In this document: one piece after another, positions 11,229-23,436 of the stretch
How positions within the stretch are numbered: position 1 is the first letter of the stretch
Layout of the letters: every line of letters starts with the position of its first letter
Source: Limnanthes douglasii subsp. nivea
Lineage: Eukaryota; Streptophyta; Magnoliopsida; Brassicales; Limnanthaceae
Direction of reading: 5' to 3'
NCBI GenBank assembly: GCA_036936605.1
Contig: JAUPFV010000001.1
Coordinates: forward strand, 171,882,386 to 171,946,385
DNA length: 64,000 nucleotides
Notes under the pieces: model-generated
Seen by the model: the letters and a program-made list of their open reading frames with translations, nothing else
Database searches by the model: none
What the model was told of the DNA's origin: nothing
Program-made: the position numbers and the translations under genes

Positions 11229-14200
11229 TCACTGGAGACAGTTCCGGAAAAAACGAATTCCCTGTGAAGACACAAAGTTAATGAGGATAATAAGTTCAGA
11301 GGGATTAAACGAAAATGATGTACATGCTCTTAATATAATTAATACCTGCAAAGCAAATGTTATATCTGACTCATCAGCATTTAGAGTCACTCTTTTCAAC
11401 TTATCTTGACGACCTGGACCAAGTTTGAGCAGGCACTGTAAATAATGTGCACAAATTCATTTCAGTTATTATAAATAAATCTAAGGAAAAGAAACTTGAA
11501 CTCGAAACTAAATAGTGCATTTACCTGATCACTTAGGACTTTGCACATATCTACAAATTCTGAAATTCCTTGTGGGGGTACCATCGAAGATTTGCATATC
11601 TCTGTGTAAGACCTACTCAACTGCGTCAATGCAAACAACAACAAATATATATGAGCTATCTATGTCTCAGGTCAATGTTTTGCCAAAAAAGCACCATAGA
11701 TTAACAAGCAAACCTCTACGACGGTTGCATCCTTCTTTCCTCCCCGGAAGGCCTTCACAGCAGCACAAACTACTATTTGTTGATGTTGAGGAAGAGATTG
11801 TATAGTGTCGACGACTGGAGATTTAAATGCTTTTGACAAAGCAACAGCCATATGATCAATTCTCACCTGTAACATTGGTAATAGTCAGTCAAAGAAGACC
11901 CTAGTGATGCATTGCTGGTCATATGTGTATTTTACTCCTTTTATTGACATATTAGAGAGGCTGGTGCATCAAATAAGTCAGCATGAGGATTGATTGCTTA
12001 CCATATTTGTTGCAGGAGGTGTATGTTTATTAAAGGATTCTCCTTCATCCAATTTAGAACTTATGTCACTCGTTAAATCTCTAAGCTCTCCTTCTAAAAT
12101 CTCCACTGCACTACTATATAACAGACAAAGTTACCACAAATGGAGTGTATTAGACTGGGTTCATACGCTAAAGGGTTATATATTTATACTGCAGGTTCGC
12201 TGAACCAGCACCAATGAAATGGTAAGCACTAACCAGCAGACACGAAGAGCTTTTCGCATGTCTCCAGACGCAGCTGCAACTTTCTGGTACATAACCAATA
12301 GTCAGTACTGAGGGAAATGTTTCAGATGCAGACAAGCAAATGACTATATCAAACTGAGAAAGTGTGAATTACTTACTCTGGCACAAAGCTCCAAGGCTTG
12401 AGGTTGAAAGACGATGTAAGGTAGTGCCTGTTGGAACAAAACAATTGTATAAGAAACTGCTAATGTAACATGATGCTAGAATCAAACTGAGCATGTGGCA
12501 AACTACACATGGTTTGTATGGCATGCATTTAATTTTATCTACTTTTATACAAAAATTATAGGAACTAATTAGCAATCAATAGTTTTCATAAACTCATGGA
12601 TATGCGAATATTGCAGTCTTTATTAAGAGAAGCATAGTATTCTTAGTAAAGGGAATCTATAGTTTTCATAAATTCTATAGATATGCAACTATGGTTGTCT
12701 TTATTACAAGATGAAATGAATTACCATAAGTCTTTCCTGTAGTATCTTTAAGATTTGATGTACAGAATATGCCCTGAAAGTTATAACCATAGGTGTACCT
12801 ATATAAGAGAATAACAAAATAATCAAGTTAATATTAACCCATATCTATAGTGGCACATACAAAAAGAACATATGGAACAAGAAGTTGTAAGCTCACAATT
12901 CATAGATCTGAGTTTTGGAAGAAAACGATCTGCCAAATCTATTGCATTTGCAATTCCTGCACAACCAAATTATAACAAGAGAAGCTTATGAGCGACAACA
13001 AACAGCATATATACATGAGCCTGTATTAGAGACATCTGTCTTCAACAAAGTACCTATAAGTATGCATCTAGAAAATGGTAAAGTAGTCAGCATGAAAAGG
13101 TCGTGAAGGACCTGACGGTCTCTAGTGATCAGATAATCCATCTCATCAACGATTAATAGCCTGGAAAAAGAAGCAAGTTAAGCACAATCATTTACTGTTG
13201 CTATTACTTAACAGAGGGAAATAAATTAAGTTAAAGATGACGCAATTTCTTACATCATTTTTGAACTAGACGCCTTCTGCCTTGGCGAATACAAGGTCTG
13301 AAGTTGTTTCAGAGGAGAAGGCGAGCAGTTATGTTTCTTCTTTGGTTGGTTTTGACCAAGTATCTGAGAAAATGTAATCAGACCAAACATGATGTTTGCA
13401 GTTTTAAGTGTTAAAATCAGGGCAAATCTTTCGAACAATAAGTACCTTACTAAAAATCTCTGACGTGTCTGTGAGCAAAGTGCAATTCAAGGCTAAAATA
13501 TCAGGTGACTGCAAATCGGACTGATATTGAAAACGAAGAATATTGAGTCATTAATAATCAGATGGATAGCACAAAGATCATGAATTTATTAAACATGGAG
13601 AATCCTACAGCAAAGATATAACTCAGCCAAAAACAAAACATTAAAGGCCGTAACAACAGGAACTGGATTACTGCCGTTTTAAGTCTACTAAACAAGTAAT
13701 TCAATCTACCATTGAATTATGAACATTAAAAATCATAAGAATGAGCAAATGAGCTTACATCTTTGGTCCAGTCACCCACTTGCTGTTTCACTTTGTCCAT
13801 CAGCAATGACTTTCCGGTGCCAGGGCATCCACATATGTACAAACTCCCACCCTTCTGTTCTGTCACGCAATCTTTAACGAAGTCCAAAACCCTTTTTTGC
13901 TCATCGTCACGGCAAACGATGGTAGGTGGTGCTTCCGATACGTGCAATGCTTTCTTCACAGTATTTATTTGTTCATTATCTGTACGAAGAGGAAAACAAA
14001 GCATTATCAATCCTAATGTCACCATTATTACTCGTTAATCACTCATTCATTCATTGGTAATAAATACAGTTTAAGATTATCAACCCATTGTTGAATAAAT
14101 TTACAATACCTGTAGGATTCCAATCCAATTTATTACAAGATTCGAACAGTTTATTCACAACGATTTTGGAAGGACTCGCTGGTTTTACGCTAGAATCTTC

Positions 14201-14398
14201 GCAACTACTTTCATGAGATCTAGGGTTGGGATCGGCAAATCGACGAGGCGATTTCCACTTCGCCGGAGACTCCTCCGTCGTCGTCGTCGCAGTTACATCG
14301 AATCTCAACTTCCTCTTCCGTAGAGAAGCATCGGTGCCGGATCTGGCGGCGACTGTTGCTTTAGAGGGTAAAGAATCTTGTCCTCTAGTGATAGGCAT
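11229..14398 (-). CDS. CDC6: CDC6, replication licensing AAA+ ATPase (14 coding exons)
   Basis: CDC6 joins ORC at replication origins in G1 and loads the MCM helicase. Exons (minus strand): 14398-14110, 13979-13759, 13520-13446, 13363-13254, 13160-13054, 12956-12897, 12798-12725, 12427-12377, 12283-12234, 12113-12002, 11866-11714, 11620-11525, 11435-11346, 11261-11229. All junctions are GT-AG and in phase, totalling 1521 nt (506 aa). Features seen: cyclin-docking KRKLRF (residues 28-33); three SP CDK sites (Ser44, Ser50, Ser75) followed by basic residues; Walker A GCPGTGKS (147-154); Walker B LLIVDEMD (233-240); sensor 1 around GIANAID (268-274); sensor 2 SGDMRKAL (335-342); then a winged-helix domain ending GIRFFRNCLQ. 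The start at 14398 is the first ATG after an upstream in-frame non-ATG stretch. Length and exon order agree with plant CDC6. It looks intact. Confidence 0.95.
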
Positions 14399-14640
14399 GG
14401 TAAGCAAATAACAATTAGTGAGAATTTATAAGGGTTGATTCTCTATAGTAATTGAAGTCTGGTGATAGATACTGATAGAGATCAAGAAATGTGAGTCAGA
14501 GGTCTGAAGTTAATGAAGAAATGTAAGTTAGTTTTTTGAAATTGAAGAAGAAGAAATGTGAGTTAGATTTTAAGATTGAAATTTGATGATGATGAAGATG
14601 AAGATGAAGATGGAACTGTAAAAGAAGTTACAAAAATGGA
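14399..14640 (-). other. CDC6 leader region
   Basis: Sequence immediately upstream of the CDC6 start codon and probably its 5' untranslated leader. It contains a GAT/GAA trinucleotide run at about 14583-14610 (plus strand). No competing coding frame. Confidence 0.45.
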
Positions 14641-14651
14641 TGTAGATACCT

Positions 14652-14723
14652 TTTGGCGGGGAGATGCGACCGTAGAGAAAATTGCGCCTCCCGCCTGATT
14701 GTGTCTTTTATCAATATCCCGCC
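14652..14723. promoter_or_regulatory. Cluster of E2F-like boxes in the CDC6 promoter
   Basis: Three GGCGGG/CCCGCC cores lie within 72 bases: TTTGGCGGG at 14652-14660, CTCCCGCC at 14688-14695 and TATCCCGCC at 14715-14723. They start about 255 bases upstream of the CDC6 ATG. The first is a textbook match to the E2F/DP site. Plant CDC6 is known to be an E2F target induced at G1/S, so the cluster fits the gene. The divergent side has no gene for several hundred bases, so CDC6 is the likely client. Confidence 0.7.
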
Positions 14724-15414
14724 TTTTCTTTTGTTTTTTATTTTGCCTGATGGGCCTGGACCGTTGAGTTTGTGTAAACCCAAAAAATATAATTTATTTG
14801 GTTCGATATCATATTCAATGGGTTTTCTTTCAAAAACAAATACCATTTTAGCAATATTTAAAACTGAAACAGTAATCATTATCACCGTTGCAATTTGTAA
14901 ACATAAAATTGTAAATTTTAAGAAAAAATTTGTGTAGTTCTATTGTAATCGTATCGGACAATATAATCAATATATATAAAGAAATTAATTTTGTAATTCA
15001 ATTGAGAGAAGGATATAAACTACAGGTATAACTCCTAATTTGATTTTTGATAACTTGATTTTTATAACTGACATTAAAATAAAATCATTGATAAATGAAA
15101 AACGGGTGTGTCCATTTCAAAACTGGATGAAAATAAGTAAAAGGAAAAAATTAGGTCTCAAATCATGATTTTTCTCCTAATAAACAGTTTATTGTTTTCT
15201 TGACAGCAACTTTTCCCTAACGTTTATAGATTTCCAGCGTCAACATTTCTTTTATGTTGATCCATCCACGACTTAGAAAAACACTTCTTCAAGAATCTTC
15301 GCGAGACTTCTCTATAACTGGTTTTATGTCGTCAGAACTAATCTTGCGTTTGAACAACAAACTACCTATCACCCACATCAAACAACACAATCACAAATGA
15401 AAAGGTACTCATAA
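14724..15414. other. No recognisable gene
   Basis: Upstream flank of CDC6 and 5' flank of LINE-B. Nothing beyond AT-rich sequence is seen. The LINE-B 5' leader may begin anywhere after about 15180. Confidence 0.45.
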
Positions 15415-15858
15415 ATGGTTAGAAACACTCCACAAACTTTGGTTCACAAACAAGTCAAAATCCAAAGGCAAGATGATTATATATTGGTAGATTTCCAACA
15501 AATTTATGGCCAAGTATACATTAATAGGGAAATTCTCGAACCCAAGACCCCAATGAATGAGATTCAAAAAATCTTTGATTCTTTAAAACTCAAAAGAAAA
15601 ATTAGTTTTGCTTTATGGGACCCTAGACATCTAATGATTGAGTTGGACTTAAGACCCTCAAGATCTGAGAAATTCAACAAGTCTAATCAGGAGATCCTTA
15701 ATGTTATTAATGCATTAAATTCCACTAGTGTTGTTCGTGCATATGGATTTAATATTAAATTTTATCAGAAATGTTGGAATATAATTGCAATTGACTTATG
15801 CTCAATGAAGATTAGGTTCCTAGTGGTGTTTATGCTACGTTATATTCCTGAACCCTAA
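15415..15858 (+). pseudogene. LINE-B chimeric ORF: ORF1 N-terminus joined in frame to reverse transcriptase N-terminus
   Basis: A 147-codon open frame. Its first half contains ALWDPRHLMIELD, which aligns with the LINE-A ORF1 segment. Its second half, from about codon 85, reads SNQEILNVINALNSTSV then GFNIKFYQKCWNII, which is the start of an L1 reverse transcriptase (usual form ALN-TSVPGPDGFN-KFYQ-CW). The join at about 15650-15690 therefore marks a deletion of several kilobases that kept the frame. There is no evidence that it is expressed. Confidence 0.65.
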
Positions 15859-18130
15859 AAAATATTAACCTAAAACTTGGAATGAATATAGACATATAAG
15901 TCTATGTAATATATTCAAAAGGATAATGTCCATAATTATCAATGATATAATCTCTAATATTCTCCTTAAACTCATATTTGTGGAACATAGTGGCTTTGTT
16001 AGGGGTAGAAGTATTCAGATATAATTCTCCTCATTAAGGATCTGGCTTACAACATCAATTAAAAATGATTAAATCTTATTCTTAAACTTGACTTAATAAA
16101 AGCATTTGACAGAATTTCTATTATATTCATCAAGAAAATACTAACTGTCTTTGGATATAATTGTAGGTTCACAAATCTAATAATGAATTCAATCAACAAT
16201 GTTCATTTTCAGTTATAATCAATGGATAAGCAAATGGCTATTTCAAGTCAATCAATGGAATTATACAAGCGGGTCTTATTTTCTTTAGTCTGTTCATTTT
16301 GGCTCAAGAGTATATGATAAGAGGGTTAAAACAAATATTTAAAGATTAGCCTCACATGAGATATAAAACACCTAGTAATATCATTATACCCTGTTTATTA
16401 TTTGTTGATAACCTAAATTATTTTTACCAATGGTTTAAAATATAGTATTAACAAGCTATACAAGTTTCTTATTAAGTATCGGGAACAAATTCATCAGTTG
16501 ATCAACAAAGAGAAATCCTTATTCTTTCTTCTTACATTTTATCCAATGTCTTGATCAAATGATATACAACACACTACTTGTTTCATTCAATGAAGTTTCC
16601 AAATGAAATACATCGGGGCTACCATCTCTAATTGAAGCATTGCAATACATAATGAAGATCTAATAACTAAGTTCAGAAAGAAAATATAAGATTGGGACCA
16701 TACTTTATTATCATTTGGTGGAAGACTAACACTCAGCCAATCAGTCTTGATAACCATTCCTAACCACAAGCTACACCACCCATTGATCCTTTTATGCATA
16801 TCATCTATTATTATATTGCTCATCCTATGCAAGTCAATCTAATCAACAAAATATCTCAAATCTGGAATAGACTACTTGATCACGAAAGTATTGTTGAAGG
16901 TTTTATTTACTGGTCTATTAGAGAAGGGGAACAATGAATTTTGGTTAGACCGTTAGTGAAACAACAATCCATTAATTGATCAAACTGGTGAAATTCATAC
17001 ACCATGGTATCATCAATTCAAAGTAAACAACTTCTAGACTGACAGTGGTTAGGACATTAATAGGCTTCAAACCTCTGTCACACAATCGAACATCAATAGA
17101 ATTATCAAATTTTCAGTTAACTCATCAATTGAAGATAAAATTAGTGAACTTTTAATGACTCTGAAGATTTTTCTTTTAAAGACACTTGGAATGAGCTAAG
17201 AACTAAAAGAACAGTATTTATGATACTAGCAAAAATATGGAGCAGTGTCCTCCCAAATAAGTTATCATTTGTCTTATGAAGACTTCTACATAACTGGGTA
17301 TCAGTTGATACCATCCTCCAAAAAAAGAAAACAGCCCTAGCATCTAAGTGTCAGCATTGTGACAATATTGAGTCTATGCAATACACAATTGTATCATGTA
17401 ATTCTTTATGCATAATCTGGAAATACTTCAACAACATGTTCAAAATTAATCTAGCAAACTATATGACTTTGCCTCACATTGTTAAACTTTGGTACTGGAC
17501 TGCTCCATATACCATACACATCAGATCCAACGTACCAACCATCATTTGTTGGAATATATGGCATCACAAAAATAACAAGAAATTCAAGCATCAAGAGACC
17601 TCTGATATTACTATAATCTCTCATGTCAATAATGTTATCCTAAAGTTGGACATGACTAATCTCTTAAAAAGAAAATTATAGGCTAATGATTCAAACTTAG
17701 CTTATGAATTTGGTTGCTTCAGTCATGTAAAACACCCTAAAAACTTTCAGCAATTCATTGGTCTCCTCCTACTACTCGTAGGCTTAATTTAAATATTAAT
17801 GCCCCTTGTTCGCACTCATGGGAGGCCACTATAAGTGCAATCATTACAGACTCCAAGGGAAATATCAAAGCAACTATTGGTAAAATATATGGCAAGCAGA
17901 GTTCCCTCATAACTGAGACTCGTGCTCTCCGCGATGGTTTTATTCTATGAAACAAAATGCAAATATCATAGCTGGAAATAAAGACCAACTTTAAACTATT
18001 ACTAACTATGATTGCTTCTAACAAAAGTCCATGATTTATAATTCCTATTCTTGAATATTGCAAGAAACTAATCGATGATTATATCCCACATCAGCAAAGA
18101 GCAAAACAGAGCAGCAAATTGGCCCACAAA
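15859..18130 (+). pseudogene. LINE-B reverse transcriptase, zf-RVT and RNase H remnant
   Basis: Reading across frames: TWNEYRHISLCN (about 15875), LKLDLIKAFDRI (first catalytic motif, about 16085), LLFVDN (about 16395, where the catalytic FADD-type motif has become FVDN), LSFGGRLTLSQSVL (about 16705), PNKLSFVL with downstream CQHCDN and HIVKLWYW (zinc-binding region, 17250-17500), and the RNase H motif at about 17880-17945. Stops and frameshifts are frequent. The open frame at 17376-17681 is the linker part of this region and is not a separate gene. Confidence 0.8.
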
Positions 18131-18240
18131 ATGGACAAATAAGTGCAAATACAAAATTTATATTGACAGTGTTAACATTTCCAATCACGTAAAATCTATT
18201 GTTCTTCTAGATAGTCTAGAGACTATCACATAATTTTAAG

Positions 18241-19439
18241 TGTCGATTTTACTTTGTTTGCCTTTAATTTTTCCCATATCAATTACAATATGATTTCAAA
18301 TTAAATAGTAGAAACGCATACCTAATCAGATTGATTTCGTACAGCGCTGTCTCCATGATTGTTTCTCAAAGCCATCACAACTATTCTCAACTCATTTGAC
18401 TTCATATAATCCACTCAAAGATTATACTAGCAAACTCTACCTACCATAGAAGAAAAACTTATGGACCAAAATTTAGGTGTCATCGACTTTTTGGCTCTTG
18501 GAGTTTCCATTTACCATCAGGCATTTCTAATGATTCCACTCTTATCCGGAGGTTTCTCATCATGAATTTCTATGAAATTTTAAGATTCCAGTATCTTTAA
18601 ACAAACATTTATCAACTTCATCGATGGATTTTGATTTCTGCTTGAAATCAATTCCAGCTATTGTAATTTATTTTTGATGAAATTTGTGGCTTCAATTTGG
18701 CGCTCTAATTTTATGAAATGTAATTATTTCAGCCAGACTTAATTAATAAATTCTTAAATTGGCAAAAAATGTATTTTTTTTCCTTTAAAAATAATAAATT
18801 CAATCAATCGAATAACGATCAATTCATAGTTACATATCATCGCATCATAAATTTTATCACAAGCCATACTATCAGTGTAGGTGATAATAAAAAAACATAC
18901 ATGAGATTATAGAATAAATACTTTAAAATTAAAGTTAAGTATATTATGAAACTCATCTCTACTAAAACGATTAGGTTTAAAAACACAGTTCGCATAAAAA
19001 TTCATAATATAATATAAAAATAAGTTGAATCAATTATGGATCGACTTTGGTATCCATATCTATTTGATTCCATTAAATTTTGATTAAAATAAAAGAATAA
19101 ATTAATAGAATGAATTTTTTCCGCTATCTGATATTTAAGTGGAGGTTGATGCACAAAAGATAGGTAAAATGGGGTTACCAATTAAAAAATCGAACGAACC
19201 ATCATATTTATACGATAGTTTTTATTTAACCCAAATACCGATTTAAAATTTGTATTTTTTTAAACATGTGAACACTTTTGTTATAAAAAACGTGGAAGAG
19301 TAGGTGAGAAACCCATGATATAAAAGTAAGTAGTGTTTTCAAAAGAAATATAAAGGATAAAATAAAAGAGTTATGTTGTAAATTTAAATCAATATTTATA
19401 AAAGTATTTCAACACTCAGGATCGATCCTCTTTTAAGTT
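18241..19439. other. No recognisable gene
   Basis: AT-rich and without long frames on either strand. A moderately mixed-composition block at 18420-18750 has no detectable domain. Confidence 0.5.
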
Positions 19440-20300
19440 AGATGAGGCTGTTGTTTTGGGCCCCAATTTTCAAGAGGTCCATTTTATGAAAAAATAGATT
19501 AGGGTTAAGAAAATATTACAGCCAGAAAACATGAATATTGATGTTGTTATTTGCCAATTTAGAGAGCTTCTCTCATTTTTTTAAAGAATATAAAGAAACA
19601 AGTTTTTAAGAAAGCAATAGTTTAGGCAATAGAGATTTCAAATTAGATGGAAATCGACCTTTTGTGAGAAACCAAAATGCAATAGAAAAATGAAAGACAT
19701 TTTGATGAAGATGTGGAAAAAGATGGTGACAATATGGTATTACAAGGCGAGGAAGGGTTCATGGTAGATTATTTTATAAACATCTTGGATCGAGCTATTG
19801 TTTTTATTGAAGAAATATTCGATTAGTTCCAAAGTTACGAAAACATTTTTAGATTTTTGTTTGATTTAAAGAAGCTTAAGTGAACTAGTGGCGAAGAATT
19901 GATGAGATCTTGTATTAAGCTTAAAACATTTTTTACACATGGTGCACTTTCAAATGTAGATAGAAAAGATTTGTTTATGGAGTTGAAACTTCTATAAGAA
20001 GTGTTGCCAATATAAATCAAAATGGTTGTTGATGTGTTGATCTTTATTAAAAGAATGGAGGTTTGTTATCCAAATGCATCCATTGATTATTAGATATTGT
20101 TGACAATTCTAGTTTCAGTTGCACGTGCCGAAAGGAGTTTTACAAAGTTACAGGTGATAAAAAAACTATATTCTCTCTTCCGGTTGAATGAATTATCAAT
20201 GATATCTATTAAGAATGATATGATTGATAATCTCGATTATGAGAAAATTATGGATGAATTTGCGAGTAGAAAAACTAGAAGACTTATTTTTCAGAAATAA
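19440..20300 (+). pseudogene. hAT-superfamily transposase remnant (ZMYM1-like), C-terminal half
   Basis: Reading through frameshifts gives the C-terminal half of the zinc-finger-MYM1-like hAT proteins common in plants: NMNIDVVICQFRELLSFF (about 19530), VDYFINILDRAI (about 19760), FRFLFDLKKLK (about 19850), FMELKLL followed by EVLP (about 19975). The hAT dimerisation domain follows, with YPNASIDY, ILLTILVSVARAERSFTKL and LDYEKIMDEFASRKTRR up to 20290. Only this last part remains open (20097-20300). The N-terminal half and the catalytic core are not seen, so it cannot be active. Confidence 0.85.
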
Positions 20301-21645
20301 TTTTTATTGTCTTTTTATGGATTGTAAAATACTTATAATTTTATTTTGTTGGTTTTATAAAAAAAATTGGTCAATTTTTAAAATATTTCGTAAGGCACTA
20401 CTTTTTTTAAATGCACCAAGCCTCATAAATCACCGGGTCGACACTACCAACACTATGTATTTAAGACTATAAAGTAAATATATTTATTATAAAAAAATCA
20501 AACTTATCACTTAAATGAGTATTTAAATTTAACTTTTCTTACATAATTGTTTTTTAACGTAAACATAAGTAATTAATCTAAATTATATAGTATTCGGTGG
20601 AATATTGATAATATAAAATATCAAAATATCAAAATTAAAAAAACGTTGGGATGCTCTAAATATAAAAAAAAATCAAATTACAAATAGATAAAAATATTAA
20701 AATCATTTAATAAGGCTCATGATATCGGATTAAATAGGAAAATAAGAGATGGGTCCACCAATAAAACTAATAACGGTATTTACTTTGGTATTTTATAAAA
20801 AAATTTGGTAAAAACGAATATTGATTTGGTTTTAGATTTGGATAAAATTAATGGTTTTAGATTTCGAAAAGAGGTCAATAGAACGAGGATGTTTTGTTTT
20901 TATGATATAATGGTTTAGCTACCAATGTTGTGTAAAAGATAAATATAGTTTTTTATTTTTAAATATATAAAATAAAAGAGAATACATTTAATTTAATTTA
21001 TGTTGTTCTTATAAAGTTAGGAATTTTATTAATAAAGCAAAACAGACCCAAAAAACAAATGATGGACTGATAGAACTTGATGAGTCCATAACAACACAAA
21101 ATTAAATTTTGAATTGTTGGCGCTTAAATTTGTGAAAAAGAAGCTTCGCGAGTAAATTTTTAGAAGACAAAATTCAAGACAAACTTCATAATTCCAAGGA
21201 ATTCAACTGTGACTCATAAAGCATCAAGAACCGAAAACCCATAAACGTGGTCTTCCAATAATCGATAGCTCTCAACAGCGATCTCTATCCTTCATCTAAG
21301 TTGAATCTAAATCTAGCTAGAAAAGTATAGAGAAACATGGATTGAAGAAGATAAACACCACATGAGCTGCCTCTATGGAGAAAATTATGCAGAACTGGGA
21401 AGAACAACTTTACTGGTTTGATATAGGTCATAAATTGAACCCTATAAGAAAAGTTAGAAACTAGAAAAAGTAATAAGGTTAGTAAAATAAGATAAATAGA
21501 ATTATTCGGTTCTTAAATATCCAATGTCTGATCTTTCTAACAGAGTAATGACTTTCAATTAAGTGGGAGCTTCGAAGTTCTTGTGATCAATCTTTATCTT
21601 ACATTTCAAAGTCAACCTAGCAAGCCAACCAGCTGCTAGGTTTTG
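20301..21645. other. No recognisable gene
   Basis: AT-rich, with poly-A and poly-T runs. The 21060-21640 part has a more mixed composition and may be decayed LINE-C sequence, since it lies 3' of the LINE-C ORF1 fragment, but I see no protein motif. Confidence 0.45.
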
Positions 21646-22412
21646 TTATCTGAAAATGTGATTAATAATCATGGAAGGTAAAATAAGGGATCTGACACCA
21701 TAAAGAATATAATCAAGACGAAACAAACATTGTAATCCAGACGAAACAAACATTGTAAAGGGCTCTGTTTTTTGAAGGACCCAAGTTTTAATTGGTTGAC
21801 CAATTAAAGCAGCATTAGTTTGTATCATAGATTCATTGAATAATTTTTTTGGAACTTTAGCAATCTTGATCCAGACTGAAGTAATAGGACTTTTAAATTT
21901 TGGATTAAAGAATGAAGGCCATTTAAGAATCCTCGTGACTGTATTCCTGATAGTCCATACATTTATATTCCAAATTTTACATATGTCTTCCTTCATTGTA
22001 AATTCAAGAAATATGTGATGCGCATCCTAGTTTGAAACACTATAAGAACTAGTAAACCTGCGTTCGTGAAAAAAATGTGTTAGTTATTGTTTTTTTTTGG
22101 GATACCATTTGAAAAGTTTCCAATGAATGTGTATTTTGACATAAACATTAGATGATCTTTGTCTTGTTTGGAGAATTTAAGTGATATATGATCATTTTTG
22201 TATTCAATTGAAGCATGAGCATAGTCTTTGAATTTAATTACAAGTTTGAATAGATCTACAAAGGTTTTGTAGGCATATTTCTGGTAGATTCCATTTAATT
22301 TCCGATTCTTTAATAAATTTTGGGAAGTCACGATAAATAAACTCTCTGTTTTTGTTGATTTTTCATTGTAGATAAGGAAGATAAAAAGAAGAATATCTAA
22401 TTTCCAGATCAA
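21646..22412 (-). pseudogene. LINE-C ORF1 fragment
   Basis: Two minus-strand frames follow each other. The upstream one (22412-22080) contains LKFSKQDKDHLMFMSKYTFI. The downstream one (21996-21646) contains TSVWIKIAKVPKKLFNES and ALIGQPIKTWVLQKTEPF, which aligns with the LINE-A ORF1 segment NFLGKPLSICVLKKT. This places both in the DUF4283-type ORF1 of a plant L1 element. No ORF2 is seen downstream, so this is an isolated fragment from a third copy. Confidence 0.65.
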
Positions 22413-22639
22413 TTTCTAGGTCCGTAAACTAAGCCAGAACACGACTCCTACTCCTGAAAAGTTAGAAAAAACATAAGAATAAAAGAATAAAATGATAACA
22501 TGGAAATTCCAAATGGAAGAATTCAATTTATCGAGAAGGATCAATGATAGTTAATGAAAGCTAAGGATGGAAGATGACAAAATATTTAATTTATGGTTTG
22601 ACTTGAGATAATTCAATCATATATGATTTATTTTGAGTT
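22413..22639. other. No recognisable gene
   Basis: AT-rich spacer between the LINE-C fragment and a candidate LTR. Confidence 0.4.
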
Positions 22640-23045
22640 GTGGTAATATTTGATGTGGAAGATGATATGGAAGTAGAGCATAAAATAAAAAGACAAATTT
22701 GAGGAATAAAAAATGCAACGGGTTCCAACACCGGTTTGACTTGTGGTAATTTAATTTAAGGATTTTTGTTATTTTTTTTAATTATCTCGTTTTACTCTTT
22801 AGTGTTAAGGGAAATAACAAAGAATTTGCCAAAGTAAGAAAACTAATATTATCAGAAAAGAGAAGTTACATTCGTTTATGGTATTTTTCCTATTTATAGC
22901 TCATCCTGTTAATGGGCGGTTACAATGACATATATTCCCACTTACTACACTCATTACTCCATTTACATCATGAAGCCTACAATTGTGGCTGAAATTGCTA
23001 AGTGGTTTGACTAAGAGTTATAATTTCAGTAAGTCATAGTTCGAA
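22640..23045 (-). mobile_element. Candidate minus-strand LTR of another Tat-type element
   Basis: On the minus strand a TATA box (CTATAAATAG, 22898-22889) sits in an AT-rich setting resembling the LTRs of the neighbouring Tat elements. Immediately to the right lies a plus-strand fragment of the Tat antisense gene (23437-23585). In a minus-strand Tat element the 3' LTR is expected exactly here, as in Tat-4. The ends are not defined and no direct sequence match to another LTR was found, so the call rests on order and the TATA box. Confidence 0.35.
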
Positions 23046-23065
23046 ACTGTTTCTCTTTTAGATCG

Positions 23066-23290
23066 CACTATGTTGGCTTCGGGCGCGTGCTTGTTCGGAC
23101 ATAACTTAATATCTTCTTTGCTCAGTTTTACCGCTCGGTTTGGGAGACGGATTGGCTCGAGCGGTACTTTCTCATTTAACCTTGTTCAGCTCTTCCTCAA
23201 CTCGTTCGGCCTTCAGCTCTTCCTCACCTTGCTCGGTCTACTAACATGCTCGTCCGACTTGATCGTTGTTACCTTCCTGTATTGATTTTA
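23066..23290. repeat. GC-richer block with short CTCGG-type repeats
   Basis: Conspicuously richer in C and G than its surroundings, with repeated CTCGG/CTCGTTCGG words. TTCAGCTCTTCCTCA occurs at about 23185 and again at about 23212, a 27-base spacing. An open frame of 71 codons (23070-23285) has no recognisable domain. It may be leader or spacer of the element to which the fragment at 23437-23585 belongs. Confidence 0.4.
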
Positions 23291-23436
23291 ACTATATTCG
23301 TTACTCTGATCGTCCTCTTTCTTATTGTATCTTTGCATATCTTTATAGATTGGGCTCGTGCTTTGTTTTCTCACCATATTTATTTGCTTGGCGTCTCGGG
23401 ATTTGCTTGACCAGGGAATACCCCCTCATCATTTGG

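Larger units (their letters stand above)
15415..18240 (+). mobile_element. LINE-B: internally deleted L1-type retrotransposon, same family as LINE-A
   Basis: Plus-strand order: ORF1 N-terminal segment (15415 to about 15650), reverse transcriptase (about 15680-16800), zinc-binding/linker region (about 17160-17680), RNase H (about 17780-18080). The endonuclease and the rest of ORF1 are missing. The RNase H motif SLITETRALRDGF corresponds to SLIAEARALLDGL of LINE-A, and the linker NVPTIICWNIWHHKNNKK to PSIICWSIRSARNNKK. It is on the opposite strand to LINE-A and on the other side of the PHF5A-CDC6 pair. No clear poly-A tail. Confidence 0.8.

Noticed and set aside
14399..14407. CDC6 starting three codons earlier
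   Set aside because: The upstream codon is TTG, not ATG. The ATG at 14398 is the first usable start.
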